From the NCBI RefSeq assembly GCF_900636825.1, contig NZ_LR134318.1:2699501-2763500 (forward strand): a DNA stretch of 64,000 nt. Reading direction: 5' to 3'. Source of the DNA: Pseudomonas fluorescens. GTDB lineage: Bacteria > Pseudomonadota > Gammaproteobacteria > Pseudomonadales > Pseudomonadaceae. Positions within the stretch are counted from its first letter, which is position 1, and each line of letters starts with the position of its first letter. Under the pieces are notes generated by a model. That model was not told where the DNA came from. It searched no databases and saw only the letters and a program-made list of their open reading frames with translations. Below are positions 28,734 to 38,058 of this stretch, piece after piece. Both the position numbers and the translations under genes were made by a program.

Positions 28734-29600
28734 ATGTTTGAAAATTTTCATCTTGAAAACATTTCCCTCCCTGATGCAACGTTGCGGGTGAGGCACGGCG
28801 GTCACGGCACTCCAGTTTTACTTCTTCATGGTCACCCGCGGACTCACGTTACATGGCACCGTCTGGCTCCTCTCCTAGCCTTGGATCATACAGTGGTATG
28901 CCCCGACCTCAGGGGTTTTGGTCTGTCTTCTAAACCTGCAGACACTTCTGACCATGTTGGATCATCAAAGCGCGCGAAAGCTGACGACTGCATCGCCCTT
29001 ATGCGTCAGCTTGGTCATGAACGATTTGCAGTGGTGGGCCACGACCGAGGAAGTTACACCGCGTTCCGCCTTGCAATGGATCACCCTGAGGCGGTAACTA
29101 GGCTTGGCATTTTGGACGCAGTCCCTATAGTCGAGGCCCTTGAACGATGTGACGCGCGATTTGCAGAAAAATGGTGGCACTGGTTTTTTTTCGCGGAACC
29201 TGAAAAACCAGAGCGCGCGATATTGGCTGATCCAGACGCATGGTATGGAGGCCGCCCTGAATTAATGGGCACCGAGGCCTATCTAGACTATCGGAGAGCT
29301 ATACACGATCCTGCGACCGTCCATGGAATGATTGAAGACTATCGGGCTGGCTTGGGAATCGACCGGCTGCATGATGAAAATGACCGTCGAGCCGGGCGGC
29401 GAATTGCTTGTCCAACCCTTGTACTTTGGTCACTGCGTGATGACCTTGAGCTGCTTTATGGTGATGTTTTGGCCGTTTGGGAGCCATGGACTACAAAAAT
29501 GTGGGGGCGCGGCTTGGATTGTGGCCACCATATGCCTGAGGAGGCTCCGCAAGAACTCGCGAATGAGATTCTTGCTTTTTTGAGCAGCGCCATTGACTAA
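28734..29600 (+). CDS. Alpha/beta hydrolase, haloacetate-dehalogenase-like
   Basis: 288-residue hydrolase closest in pattern to fluoroacetate/haloacetate dehalogenases. Seen: HGHPRTHVTWHRLAPLLA (oxyanion loop), VVGHDRGSYTAFRLAMDHP with an Asp nucleophile followed by Arg, the WHWFFF pair, VHGMIEDYRAG, and a C-terminal His in DCGHHMPEEAP. In characterised fluoroacetate dehalogenases the nucleophile is followed by R-G-x-R; here the second Arg is Tyr, so fluoride-site chemistry may be weakened. Single gene with no transporter or regulator beside it. Confidence 0.85.
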   Translation: MFENFHLENISLPDATLRVRHGGHGTPVLLLHGHPRTHVTWHRLAPLLALDHTVVCPDLRGFGLSSKPADTSDHVGSSKRAKADDCIALMRQLGHERFAVVGHDRGSYTAFRLAMDHPEAVTRLGILDAVPIVEALERCDARFAEKWWHWFFFAEPEKPERAILADPDAWYGGRPELMGTEAYLDYRRAIHDPATVHGMIEDYRAGLGIDRLHDENDRRAGRRIACPTLVLWSLRDDLELLYGDVLAVWEPWTTKMWGRGLDCGHHMPEEAPQELANEILAFLSSAID

Positions 29601-29817
29601 AACGGCTTGAGGTTAACGTAGCTTTTGGATAGAAATGCGTATATCTCACAACAGACATTGGATAAAATGTTAGATGTGCTGGTGGGCTACGCCGCAAATG
29701 TTAAATGAAATCAAGCTGTTTTTTTCGGCCTACAGCCTGAGCTATTGCGCAAGGGCGTCACGTTGAAACAGTTTTTCCGACATAAGCAGTGAACCCTGTT
29801 CGCGCGGGAATTTATGA

Positions 29818-30050
29818 TCACTTTGACCGCATGCTTTTTAACTGTCGCGCCAGATGTAGCGCAATCTTTTCGCTCTCAAAGCCGGGCAACAAATCGGTAA
29901 ATGGGATATCGTTCAAATGGCCGCCTCGGACGGCTCTGAGTTTTGATAAGACTGGATTCGCTTCCAATAATCCACGTTTACGGCTCGTCGGCGACCACTT
30001 GGAATCTGCCAAAGATCACGTCCGGCCGATTCATTAGCAGAGTCTCTCGA
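29818..30050 (-). pseudogene. Possible periplasmic binding protein fragment
   Basis: Two adjacent frames together resemble the end of a BtuF/FecB-type binding protein: NRPDVIFGRFQVVADEP, then frameshifted, LLEANPVLSKLRAVRGGHLN and PFTDLLPGFESEKIALHLAR. The pattern of PDVIFG, an AVR-G strand and a final helix fits the family's C-terminal lobe. Short and broken, so identification is tentative. Confidence 0.35.
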
Positions 30051-30371
30051 TATAGGTCATTCGATATTGGGCGATGTTGCTAAACAAATTTCGCGCACCG
30101 GCGATGGCCAACAGATGGGCGAATAAACCACGCTCGCCCTCACTGTGAAGTCCTTTGATTTATTATCCAGATAAAAACCGAGAGTGGCTCACCATCACCA
30201 ATTATCGCCTGTACCTTCGTGAGGTCAGGGTTCAAGCTGCCGCTCAGTTGCGAGGCTTTGTCCTTTTAGCCAACAACACGCCAAGGTTTCGCAGATCATG
30301 GGCACATGTTCCGAATAGGAGAGTGCATGCCCTGAGTACGAAGATTCTCGCAGGTAAGAGCCAACATCGTT

Positions 30372-30640
30372 TTACAACGGGTCGTTTTGGGGTGCGACGT
30401 ACAAGCCTTGGATATACATTTGCATGACGCGACTTACGTCGGCGCTAGGGCCGGCCCGTTCAATCTGGTCTCGAGAAACGATTGCGACTTTGTTGCCATA
30501 GTGCGCCATGTCGCCAACGGTGTCGGATTTCACAGATGGTGCGGAAACGATTTGTTGATTGAGTTCCAGCGGCGCGCCGTCGGCCAGAAGCCAGGGGCTG
30601 AACACGCAACCAATGAGAGGGAATGGATTTGAAGTGTTAA
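30372..30640 (-). pseudogene. TonB-dependent receptor, 5' fragment
   Basis: N-terminal stretch of an outer-membrane receptor: a signal-peptide-like PLIGCVFSPWLLADG, then the plug start GNKVAIVSRDQIERAGPSAD and MQMYIQGLYVAPQNDP, typical of TonB receptor plug domains. The frame then stops and no barrel follows. With the binding-protein-like fragment downstream it suggests a lost uptake cluster. Confidence 0.6.
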
Positions 30641-31034
30641 AAGGTCGAATCAATGTCTTCTCGAAAGTATCTTCGCAGAAGAACACGCAGAAGAGCACGC
30701 AGGAGGAAGCATCGCGTGCGCGCCGATACCGGCCCGCGCCTGCCCACCGCAGGATTTGCCAAGCAGAAACTCAGACCGGTCTCAAGGCTCGCGTGCATCG
30801 AAGCGTTCGCCTTCCCATGGCGTAAGCCACAGTGGTTTAACGAAAGCATCACACGCATACCGTTGCTGGAGCAGCACCGGACTTTTTCGGATAGAACGTA
30901 TCGGTTTTCCGTTTCATCCCATGCTCGGAGGCACGGGGCAGCTGAAACTGGGCGGTATCTGAAAAACTACCATCTCGGTCGTTAGCATTCAGTGATTCGA
31001 TTAAATGCTGTTATCACAACCCCGTCCTAATCCT

Positions 31035-31730
31035 TTATCGACAGCGGTGGGTACATAGGGCCGTCGACCAGATTTCACCTTCGCAACGTATACAAGTTGC
31101 GCCTTGGTCTTGTCGCATATATTGTGCGAGCCCGCAATTTACGCAGCAATAGTGCGTTGAAGCGGGTACTACTGTAAATTCGGCACGATGCTCCAGTGGT
31201 AAAACAGATAAGCCGGGGCGAAGGTCTTCCTCGTCGTAAAAGTACAGACTGATATCGCCGTCAGTTTCTATAAGCCCCAATCGAACTTGGCCTAAATGTT
31301 CAACGCCCTGCTGTCGCAGTTCCATAAGTAGTTCGGTTGAAGAAATGTTGAGTTTTTCTAAAGATTTATGCTCATAAAGGCCATCCTTGATAACGGTTAC
31401 GGGTAGACCATCGATCCAGGCTTCAAATTTTTTGCTTTTGGTCATGATTAGAACTGTGATTCGATAAAGCAATAGTAAAGTCAGAAACACTACGGCGACT
31501 GGTAAAAGAGGCACGTCGTGGTAAAAAGATACGTCTCCCGCGGCGGAGCCCAACGTCAAGATGACGACCAATTCAAAAAGTGATAGCTGTCTAATTCCGC
31601 GTCGACCGCTGGATTTCAAAAAAAGAAAAACCGCAAGGAACGCTAAAGTGGCTCGGAAACCAACTTCCAATAAAAACTCTAAAGGAAATTCGTCCATCAT
31701 CATTCGCTGAATGTCGAAGGGCGACATCAT
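31035..31730 (-). CDS. DUF421 (YetF-family) membrane protein with zinc-ribbon tail
   Basis: 231-residue protein: three N-terminal transmembrane segments (RATLAFLAVFLFLKSSGRRG, SLFELVVILTLGSAAGDVSF, VAVVFLTLLLLYRITVLI) and a cytoplasmic YetF domain (IDGLPVTVIKDGLYEHKSL, LLMELRQQGVEHLGQVRLGL). The C terminus has two Cys pairs (CCVNCG and CIRCEG), resembling a zinc ribbon. The start is either of two adjacent ATGs near 31730, after GCGAGG. Function of the family is unknown. Confidence 0.9.
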   Translation of the reverse strand: MMSPFDIQRMMMDEFPLEFLLEVGFRATLAFLAVFLFLKSSGRRGIRQLSLFELVVILTLGSAAGDVSFYHDVPLLPVAVVFLTLLLLYRITVLIMTKSKKFEAWIDGLPVTVIKDGLYEHKSLEKLNISSTELLMELRQQGVEHLGQVRLGLIETDGDISLYFYDEEDLRPGLSVLPLEHRAEFTVVPASTHYCCVNCGLAQYMRQDQGATCIRCEGEIWSTALCTHRCR

Positions 31731-31894
31731 GTCCTCGCTCTTAGTTGGATAAATAGCCAATCGCACGGCAACCTTTCAAGAAGAAGCTGCGTTTTAACAT
31801 TTTGCAGTATTCCTCCATGAACAAAAGGGAGTGAGCGGGTTGTGGCATGAATAAAAAGCTCCTAGGTTAAGTAGCGTAGCGTCGTTTGAATAAT

Positions 31895-32116
31895 TCAACT
31901 GGCTCGCCAAGTGACGTCAGTAATGCCGTATTTTTCAGCCTCAGGTTTGGAGACCTTCTTCAGCGGCGGACGACCTGGCCGGGGGATAGGGGCAACGCCG
32001 GCATCGCAACTAGCCCAATGCCATGCATCAGCGTTTTGCATTGTTTTGCTGCGGATGATGAAGGATTTAGGCACGCCGTGGAGCTTGTAGTTTATAACGA
32101 AAAGATTGTTGTCCAT
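31895..32116 (-). CDS. Small conserved hypothetical (DUF6555-like)
   Basis: 73-residue protein with a recognisable pseudomonad pattern: LFVINYKLHGVPKSFIIRSK, MQNADAWHWASCDAGV, and a C terminus YGITDVTWR. The DUF6555 label is from memory. Single gene of unknown function. Confidence 0.7.
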   Translation of the reverse strand: MDNNLFVINYKLHGVPKSFIIRSKTMQNADAWHWASCDAGVAPIPRPGRPPLKKVSKPEAEKYGITDVTWRAS

Positions 32117-32491
32117 GAGTTACTCCATTGATCATTGATAACGGAGTCTTGGAGCGCGAGAAAATTCCAAATTTAGTCGGTCTGACTCAGAAGAAAGGGG
32201 TTTCGCCAAACATCGAGTTGTCGGCGCGCTTTTGAAACATCCACGCGCCTGCCTGAGCGACCTCACGTTTCAAAAGGATGCGAACGTTTCGCACGCCTTA
32301 TGTCGTTATGCTGATCCCCCCGCAGTGGAAATGTACCGGTAATCGTTCACCGATTCAGGAAGCTCATGCTTTGCGGATTCGAGCTACAAGCTGCAATTGA
32401 ACTAGGTTTTCTTCCGCCATCTCAGGTGAAACCCATAAAGCAAATTTGCGGCTTTCGTCAGCCTCAGAATTCAAATCTGGCGAGCTACGAT
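32117..32491. other. Intergenic gap
   Basis: About 375 bases, no gene recognised. Confidence 0.45.
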
Positions 32492-32902
32492 TTAGCGCTT
32501 GCTAATAGGATTTCCAGGCTGAAGAAGCTCCGCCACTGCAACAAGCATTGCATCCAAAGACCATGGCTTGTGTAGGTAAATGGTTTGGGCTGGTACTGCA
32601 GAGGTTTCGATCAGATAACCTGAGGTCAGTATCGCAGCGATATGTGGCCACCTACCTTTAACCATCGCTATGAATTCGATACCTTGGACTTGTCCAGGTA
32701 CTCCATGATCGGCAATCACTAAAGCGCATTTTTCATGGGCTTGGAGCAGGTATCTCAACGCCTCATCTGCAGTGGTGAAAGTGACAGTCTTTGCGCCAAT
32801 CTCAGCCATGATATCGGTCATGAGTGATTGCAAGGTTGGATCGTCCTCGATGACGATGACCTCTCCGAGAATCGGCAAAATCCCTTCCCAATTGACGTTC
32901 AA
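32492..32902 (-). CDS. Single-domain response regulator
   Basis: About 136 residues, receiver domain only. Acidic pocket IVIEDDPTL, phospho-Asp in VIADHGVPGQVQG, Thr/Ser in AAILTSGYL, Lys in YLHKPW. The TTG at 32902 is the best start, with AAGGGGGA seven bases upstream; an ATG further out (32998) adds an unrelated segment. Probably a phosphorelay partner of a nearby hybrid kinase or CheB-like protein. Confidence 0.85.
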   Translation of the reverse strand: MNVNWEGILPILGEVIVIEDDPTLQSLMTDIMAEIGAKTVTFTTADEALRYLLQAHEKCALVIADHGVPGQVQGIEFIAMVKGRWPHIAAILTSGYLIETSAVPAQTIYLHKPWSLDAMLVAVAELLQPGNPISKR

Positions 32903-33316
32903 ATAATCCCCCTTAGCAAGAAACCTGACCCTAACAAACGGGCGGTCGTATGAGTGTAAGCGCAAATATCGTGTGTACCGTGCAGGTGCTAGGAGCACAC
33001 GCGGTATCCTTTTTTTCAGGGCATGTGTCTGTAGATGGCCATACAGCGCATTAAAGGACGGTTTAGGCCCATCGCATCACCCACCAACACTCTCCACATC
33101 GGCTCATCATGCGCTTAGTACCTGAATACGACCTAGCAATCCTTGATCTAGATCCAATGTTGAGTATTTTCCGAACCTTCCTCTCGACATAGCCATCGAA
33201 ACTAGGGAGAAGACCATCGTTTGGTGGTGAGGATAGGCACGAATTCATCCATAAAGTTGGATGAGGGTGCTGAATTAAACTGAAACATGCAGTGGCTCGC
33301 AACCTAGGATTAAATC
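32903..33316. other. Intergenic gap
   Basis: About 410 bases between the receiver gene and the second CheB-like gene. No gene recognised. Confidence 0.45.
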
Positions 33317-34330
33317 ATGCAGCAAAGACGCCTGGACAACCAAGTCATCGTCATAGGTACTTCCACTGGCGGACTTGCTGCATTGCGGGAGTTTCTTGCG
33401 GAGCTACCGTCCGATTTGGACGGGGCGGTTTTTATCACGATGCACATCGGTGACCAACCCAGCGTGCTCGGCAACCTTCTGGCCCATGTGAGTCCGTTGC
33501 CCTGCGGCTTCGCTTTGAATGAAGAGCGGATAGAGAAGGGCCGTGTCTACGTTGCGCCTCCAAATAGGCATCTCTTGGTCAAAAAAGGAAAAATTCAGCT
33601 CTCTCAAAGCGCCAAGGAAAATCATTCTCGGCCTGCGATTGATCCGATGTTTCGATCGGCTGCCATCAGCTACGGTAGCCATGTTATAGGAGTGTTGATG
33701 ACCGGCGAGCTCGACGACGGCGTCGTTGGACTCCAAGCGATTAAGGCTTATGGAGGGTTGGCGTTCGTACAAGATCCTGAGACTGCAGAAGCGCCTTCGA
33801 TGCCGATGTGTGCTCTCCGTCATGTGAGTGTTGACGGGTGCCTGTCCCCCAGTCAACTGAGTCAGAAGCTGGCAGCGATCATTAATCAGCAAGAACCTGT
33901 TACGACAGAGCTTTCGGAGGCGAAGCGCGTCGAGCCATTCGTTACTGAGAATGTTCTGCAGGATTTCAGCAATGGCGGTTCCCATTCTCTAAACGAGATA
34001 GGTCACGTCGCAGGCATGTCCTGTCCTGAATGCGGAGGCGCTTTGTGGGAGACAAAGGTTCCCTCACTACGCTTTCGTTGTCATACCGGTCGTGCCCATA
34101 CCGCCGCCGCGTTACTTCAAGCCCAGAGTGAAACGATTGAGGAAGCCCTCTGGGCGGCCATTAGAGCCTTGCATGAGAAGGAGTTACGCCTAGGGCGACT
34201 AATGCAAAACAGTACAGACGGCGGGCGCAACGGAGCGTTACGAGAATATAAACTTGCTAGGGAGGGACTCGAGAGTCATAAGGCGACTCTAAAAGCGTTG
34301 CTGAAATCGTTACGTCCTATTGAAAAATGA
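33317..34330 (+). CDS. Free-standing CheB-type methylesterase, second copy
   Basis: 337 residues, same architecture as the gene at 26557. CheB domain: IVIGTSTGGLAALREFL (Ser), FITMHIGDQPS (His), VLMTGELDDGVVGLQAIK (Asp). Then a Cys/His cluster, SCPECGG and FRCHTGRAH, and a C-terminal helical region. No receiver domain, so phosphorylation control must come from elsewhere. Divergent from the receiver-only gene, 414 bases away. Confidence 0.9.
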   Translation: MQQRRLDNQVIVIGTSTGGLAALREFLAELPSDLDGAVFITMHIGDQPSVLGNLLAHVSPLPCGFALNEERIEKGRVYVAPPNRHLLVKKGKIQLSQSAKENHSRPAIDPMFRSAAISYGSHVIGVLMTGELDDGVVGLQAIKAYGGLAFVQDPETAEAPSMPMCALRHVSVDGCLSPSQLSQKLAAIINQQEPVTTELSEAKRVEPFVTENVLQDFSNGGSHSLNEIGHVAGMSCPECGGALWETKVPSLRFRCHTGRAHTAAALLQAQSETIEEALWAAIRALHEKELRLGRLMQNSTDGGRNGALREYKLAREGLESHKATLKALLKSLRPIEK

Positions 34331-34433
34331 GTCAAATCTCAATGTGGGGTTAGCTTATAACCTAGAAGAATAGCATCTCCTTTGACGGAAAGATGCTGGG
34401 AATGGGTCGCCCATCATGGGGGGCTGAAAACAA

Positions 34434-35012
34434 CTACCTCACTGCATGCCACTTCAAAGCTAGCGCTCTGAAACGTGGTGCATATCCAATTGCTTCTGGA
34501 GTCGCCGCGTTCTGACCTATCCAGCTAAAAACCGCGCTACACGAGGAGACCGTGTGTGCATTTAGACCGTGTAGGTCAGCGAAATCAAACCCGCCGTTTT
34601 CGGTCGCGTTCCACCATGCCAAGAGAAAGTTTGCCACCTTCCTTGACTGCATCGTGTCCCGCTCAGCCAATGCCAGCAGATGTTCCAACGCAGACTGCGT
34701 GGCCATATCCAAAACTGGCTCCAAAGTCGCATTTTTTGCGAAGGGATGGATGGGCGCCGGAGAGCCCAGCTCTGGCAAGGCATATAGACGTTTGTCCGCC
34801 GAGTCGCCCCACAAGCGTCCGGCTTCCACTGTATCCTCTGGACTAATAAGACCTCGAGCGCTCAGCTCACGAAGGAAGTTGAGGCCTAAGTCCAACGCCT
34901 CAAACAACCTGTGTCTACTCGGAGCATTTTGAATCGCGTTCAAATATGAGAATGATTGCGAGAAATATGGCTCTGGCAGGTCTCGTAGGAAGGGTGCACC
35001 GGACATAGGCAA
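34434..35012 (-). CDS. Conserved hypothetical protein (DUF7673-like)
   Basis: 192-residue soluble helical protein. The C-terminal half has a pattern known from many pseudomonad hypotheticals: ALEHLLALAERDTMQSRKVA, NFLLAWWNATENGGFDFADL. The DUF7673 name is from memory. Function unknown. An ATG two codons into the frame (MSGAPFLRDL) is an equally good start. Confidence 0.7.
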   Translation of the reverse strand: MPMSGAPFLRDLPEPYFSQSFSYLNAIQNAPSRHRLFEALDLGLNFLRELSARGLISPEDTVEAGRLWGDSADKRLYALPELGSPAPIHPFAKNATLEPVLDMATQSALEHLLALAERDTMQSRKVANFLLAWWNATENGGFDFADLHGLNAHTVSSCSAVFSWIGQNAATPEAIGYAPRFRALALKWHAVR

Positions 35013-35123
35013 ACATCTCGGATGATCATCAATGAATTTTTAGATACGGCCTATCTCGGCTCTGGGCTGAAAAATGTGAAGGCCCTATCGATCAAATGTG
35101 TAACGCGCTTGAGAACATTAGCT

Positions 35124-35290
35124 TCAAGGGATTGACTGGTGATTATTGTAGAACTTGCTGATGAAAGTATGCTCCTTCAGCAGCCTTTCCGTGTGCTTCA
35201 TTGCTACAAAATCACCGTTCACTAAATCCAGTTCCCCAAGCCTATGGGTGCGGCGCCCCTGCCCGCTGTGCGTTTCATCGCAGACGAGTC
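35124..35290 (-). pseudogene. Protein-like fragment of unknown family
   Basis: The minus-strand frame contains RTHRLGELDLVNGDFVAMKH and ERLLKEHTFISKFYNN, which looks like real protein sequence, but upstream it runs into the antisense of the plus-strand membrane gene. Probably the 3' remnant of a gene. Not identified. Confidence 0.3.
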
Positions 35291-35319
35291 TTGTGAGGAG
35301 GCAATTTGGATTCGATTTG

Positions 35320-35601
35320 ATGCAGTGGCCAGCGATGGCTGTGACAGTCATTTCTGCCTGCTTCATCGGCTCGCACCGAGTGTACAGACGGATGATCGCT
35401 TTTTGGGGTTTCATCCTCAGCAACGCGCTTTGGGTGGCATGGGGACTCCACGCTGAGGTCGATGCGCAGATTGTTCTAGAATGCTTACTGTTGGTAACGA
35501 ATGCTCGAGGCTTCAAAAAAGCTTCGATGGTCACCGTGACCCCTGAGCCTGCTCATTTTTTTTGCCTCTCGAATTTTTTCTTAGTCCACGAAGATTCATG
35601 A
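35320..35601 (+). CDS. Small two-to-three-TM membrane protein, copy A
   Basis: About 93 residues: QWPAMAVTVISACFIGSHRV, FWGFILSNALWVAWGLHAEV and IVLECLLLVTNARGFKK, a compact helical membrane protein also seen at 35531 on the other strand. The ATG at 35320 is used, although GGAGG is 17 bases away and the 5' end may be disturbed. The last 25 codons overlap copy B antisense and look non-homologous, so the original stop is probably lost. Function unknown. Confidence 0.6.
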   Translation: MQWPAMAVTVISACFIGSHRVYRRMIAFWGFILSNALWVAWGLHAEVDAQIVLECLLLVTNARGFKKASMVTVTPEPAHFFCLSNFFLVHEDS

Positions 35602-35794
35602 GAAAAAGACAAACCTGCAAGACGATCAATGCATACGCAGCTGCATGCGTCCCCCAAATGACCCACAACACGTTACTCATACTGAAGCATACGAAACCGG
35701 TCATTCGCCGTCCCGGTCGCTGCGACCCTATTAACCATGCGGCGACGACAGTCACAGCCATCGCTGGCCATTGAACCCAATCCAGATAAGCCAA
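35531..35794 (-). CDS. Small membrane protein, copy B
   Basis: 87 residues: AYLDWVQWPAMAVTVVAAWL, FSMSNVLWVIWGTHAAAYAL and IVLQVCLFLMNLRGLRKN. Clearly paralogous to the convergent copy A. The TTG at 35794 is preferred because GGAGG sits five bases before it; the longer frame is unrelated. Two to three membrane helices and a basic tail. Confidence 0.65.
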   Translation of the reverse strand: MAYLDWVQWPAMAVTVVAAWLIGSQRPGRRMTGFVCFSMSNVLWVIWGTHAAAYALIVLQVCLFLMNLRGLRKNSRGKKNEQAQGSR

Positions 35795-36823
35795 AGTATC
35801 CTCCGAGCGAAGTCCTGTGAATTCAGTGGCTGCGTGTATGCCACGGTAGTCAATTGGGTTTCTAATGGTTGGCCGATACTTTGGATTTTCCGAGAATGTA
35901 GCAAGGGTTGAGCTGACCATACGGCAGGGTTGTGTCTACCTCTGATATCAATGATCAGCCCTGATGAAGCTTAAGGTTTGCTTCGTTAGCAGACAGAGCT
36001 TCCATGACCTGGATTGTGTCGGATAATTGCATTTCGTCCATCTCAAATTCTGTTGATCAACCTTTAGGCGCCACGTATGAATGAGGGTTCCGTTATCCCT
36101 GCATCGCTGCCTTGTATCGTTCGCAACAGAGCTGGGCCTGGATTAAGACTAAAGCTGAAGGAATGACCTCTGGGCACAATCATCACCGCACCTGACTGAC
36201 GAATTGACGTTCAAGGTGCTAACGAAGCGGGCTTTCAGATGGCTGCCAGCCAGTCTTGATGGGCGAAAATCTAGGGGGAATAGCCGCCAGGGCGTATCAG
36301 ATGATTGTTCAGCAACACCAAAGAGATACTCCGCAGAAACTCGCGCACTGCACCCACCGCCATCTTGTGGTGATGCTTGGTTAGGGTTATTACATACGGT
36401 ACGACGAGAGTCCGGCATCGCAGCTTTGGACATTGACGAACAAGCTAAATGTTGATTAGGACAGTAAATTTAGCAACATCGCGACGGAAATCGCTGACCG
36501 CCAGGGTTTGAAAAACGCCTCTCTGGATTGTTAGAGATAGGCCCGAAAGCTGTCGACATTTTTTTGCGTGAAGCAGCAGCTGTTTTGTATTGAGAATACA
36601 TCAATTTGACACCGCCTTCGAAGTTCGTCGGCTTTTTCACCATTACAGCGCTCGGAAATAGAAAGCTGCGACTTTCTTTAATTCATTCTTTTCTACATGC
36701 AGGGCATCGTTTAACCGTCCGTCCGACATGCGATTCAACGAATGGAACGTACGTTCTTACCTCCGTGACACATAAGTCTGAGCAGACGATATTTCTCCTT
36801 CGTCTGGCTAACGGGAGGACAAC
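35795..36823. other. Large gap with no recognised gene
   Basis: About 1 kb. Complementary frames at 36149-36455 lack ribosome-binding sites and do not look like protein. Upstream region of the zinc dehydrogenase lies at the right end, with GGGAGG just before its ATG. Confidence 0.5.
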
Positions 36824-37963
36824 ATGAAAGCAATCGTTTACAACGGCCCGCGTGATGTCAGCGTGCAGAGTGTCGCGGATGCCAAAATCGAAAAGCCCAC
36901 CGATGTGCTGGTTCGAATCACCACGACAAACATATGCGGCTCGGACTTGCACATGTACGAAGGGCGCACCTCGATGGAGACCGGCCGAGTATTTGGTCAC
37001 GAGAATCTCGGGGACGTAATCGAGGTCGGCGCGGGCGTTGATCGCGTCAAAGTCGGCGATCGGGTTTGCCTTCCGTTCAACATCGGTTGTGGGTTCTGCG
37101 AGAACTGCGAAAAAGGCCTCACCGGTTTCTGCCTAACTGCCAATCCCGGAAGCGCGGGCGCCGCTTACGGTTTCGCCGACATGGGGCGTTATCAAGGTGG
37201 CCAGGCGGAACTACTGCGCGTGCCTTATGCCGACTTCAATTGTCTGGTGTTGCCCGAAGATGCCGAGGAGCGCGAGGAAGATTACGTCATGCTTTCCGAC
37301 ATCTTCCCAACAGGCTGGCATGCGACTGAACTGGCGGGTCTTCTGCCGGGCGAGAGCATCGCGACTTACGGCGCAGGCCCGGTCGGATTGATGGCGGCGC
37401 ACTCGGCAATGATCAAGGGTGCGTCCCAAGTCTTCGTCGTCGACAATCATCCCGACCGTTTGAAACTGGCTGCGCAGTTGGGTGCGACCCCGATCAATGC
37501 GGTGGATAAAGAAGCGGTGGATCAGATTCTCAATCTGACCCATGGCAAAGGCACCGATCGTGGTTGCGAGTGCGTGGGTTACCAGTGCTGCGATCGCCGC
37601 GGCCATGAAGCCAATCACCTGACCATGAACAACTTGGTTGCCTCTACCAAAGCTACGGGCGGCATTGGCGTCCTCGGCGTTTTTGTCCCACAGGATCCGG
37701 GGGCCGAAAACGAACTGGCCAAACAGGGCAAGATGGCCTTCGACTTCGGTTCGTTCTGGTTTAAGGGCCAACAGATCCGTACTGGTCAGGCCAACGTCAA
37801 ACACTACAACCGTCGCCTCGCCGAGCTGATTCATCACGGCCGCGCTAACCCTGCACAAATCATCTCGCATCGCCTGAAACTTGCCGAAGGCCCAGACGCC
37901 TACAAACACTTCGATGCGCGTGATAACGGCTGGACAAAGGTGGTGCTCAAACCTGCGACTTAA
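36824..37963 (+). CDS. Zinc-dependent dehydrogenase, glutathione-independent formaldehyde dehydrogenase type
   Basis: 379-residue medium-chain dehydrogenase with strong similarity in pattern to Pseudomonas formaldehyde dehydrogenase (FdhA). Catalytic zinc Cys in NICGSDLHMYEGRT, His in FGHENLGDV, structural zinc cysteines in CGFCENCEKGLTGFC, and the NAD-binding motif YGAGPVGLMAAHSA. The family insert (ECVGYQCCDRRGHEANH) characteristic of the glutathione-independent type is present. It should oxidise small aldehydes with NAD. GGGAGG precedes the ATG. Followed 95 bases later by an esterase gene. Confidence 0.92.
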   Translation: MKAIVYNGPRDVSVQSVADAKIEKPTDVLVRITTTNICGSDLHMYEGRTSMETGRVFGHENLGDVIEVGAGVDRVKVGDRVCLPFNIGCGFCENCEKGLTGFCLTANPGSAGAAYGFADMGRYQGGQAELLRVPYADFNCLVLPEDAEEREEDYVMLSDIFPTGWHATELAGLLPGESIATYGAGPVGLMAAHSAMIKGASQVFVVDNHPDRLKLAAQLGATPINAVDKEAVDQILNLTHGKGTDRGCECVGYQCCDRRGHEANHLTMNNLVASTKATGGIGVLGVFVPQDPGAENELAKQGKMAFDFGSFWFKGQQIRTGQANVKHYNRRLAELIHHGRANPAQIISHRLKLAEGPDAYKHFDARDNGWTKVVLKPAT

Positions 37964-38058
37964 GCGGTTCTGTTCTCAGCCTGTTGCGAGGCAGCCGGCA
38001 TGTATTCTCACCTACAAAACCGAATCACCGACTTACCTGTTGGTGCGAGGGGAAAATA

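Larger units (their letters stand above)
29601..31034. other. Region of decayed uptake genes
   Basis: About 1.4 kb without an intact gene. It contains fragments on the minus strand of a TonB-dependent receptor (30372-30640) and probably of a periplasmic binding protein (29818-30050), listed separately. The Arg-rich frames near 30650-30990 look random. Confidence 0.5.

Noticed and set aside
30653..30985. Arg-rich plus-strand frame resembling a DNA-binding peptide
   Set aside because: The Arg run comes from repeated aga/cgc triplets (AGAAGAACACGCAGAAGAGC), with no start signal; probably chance.
36149..36455. Complementary frames on both strands
   Set aside because: No start signal and Cys/Arg/Ser-rich random-looking composition; typical of antisense frames in GC-rich DNA.
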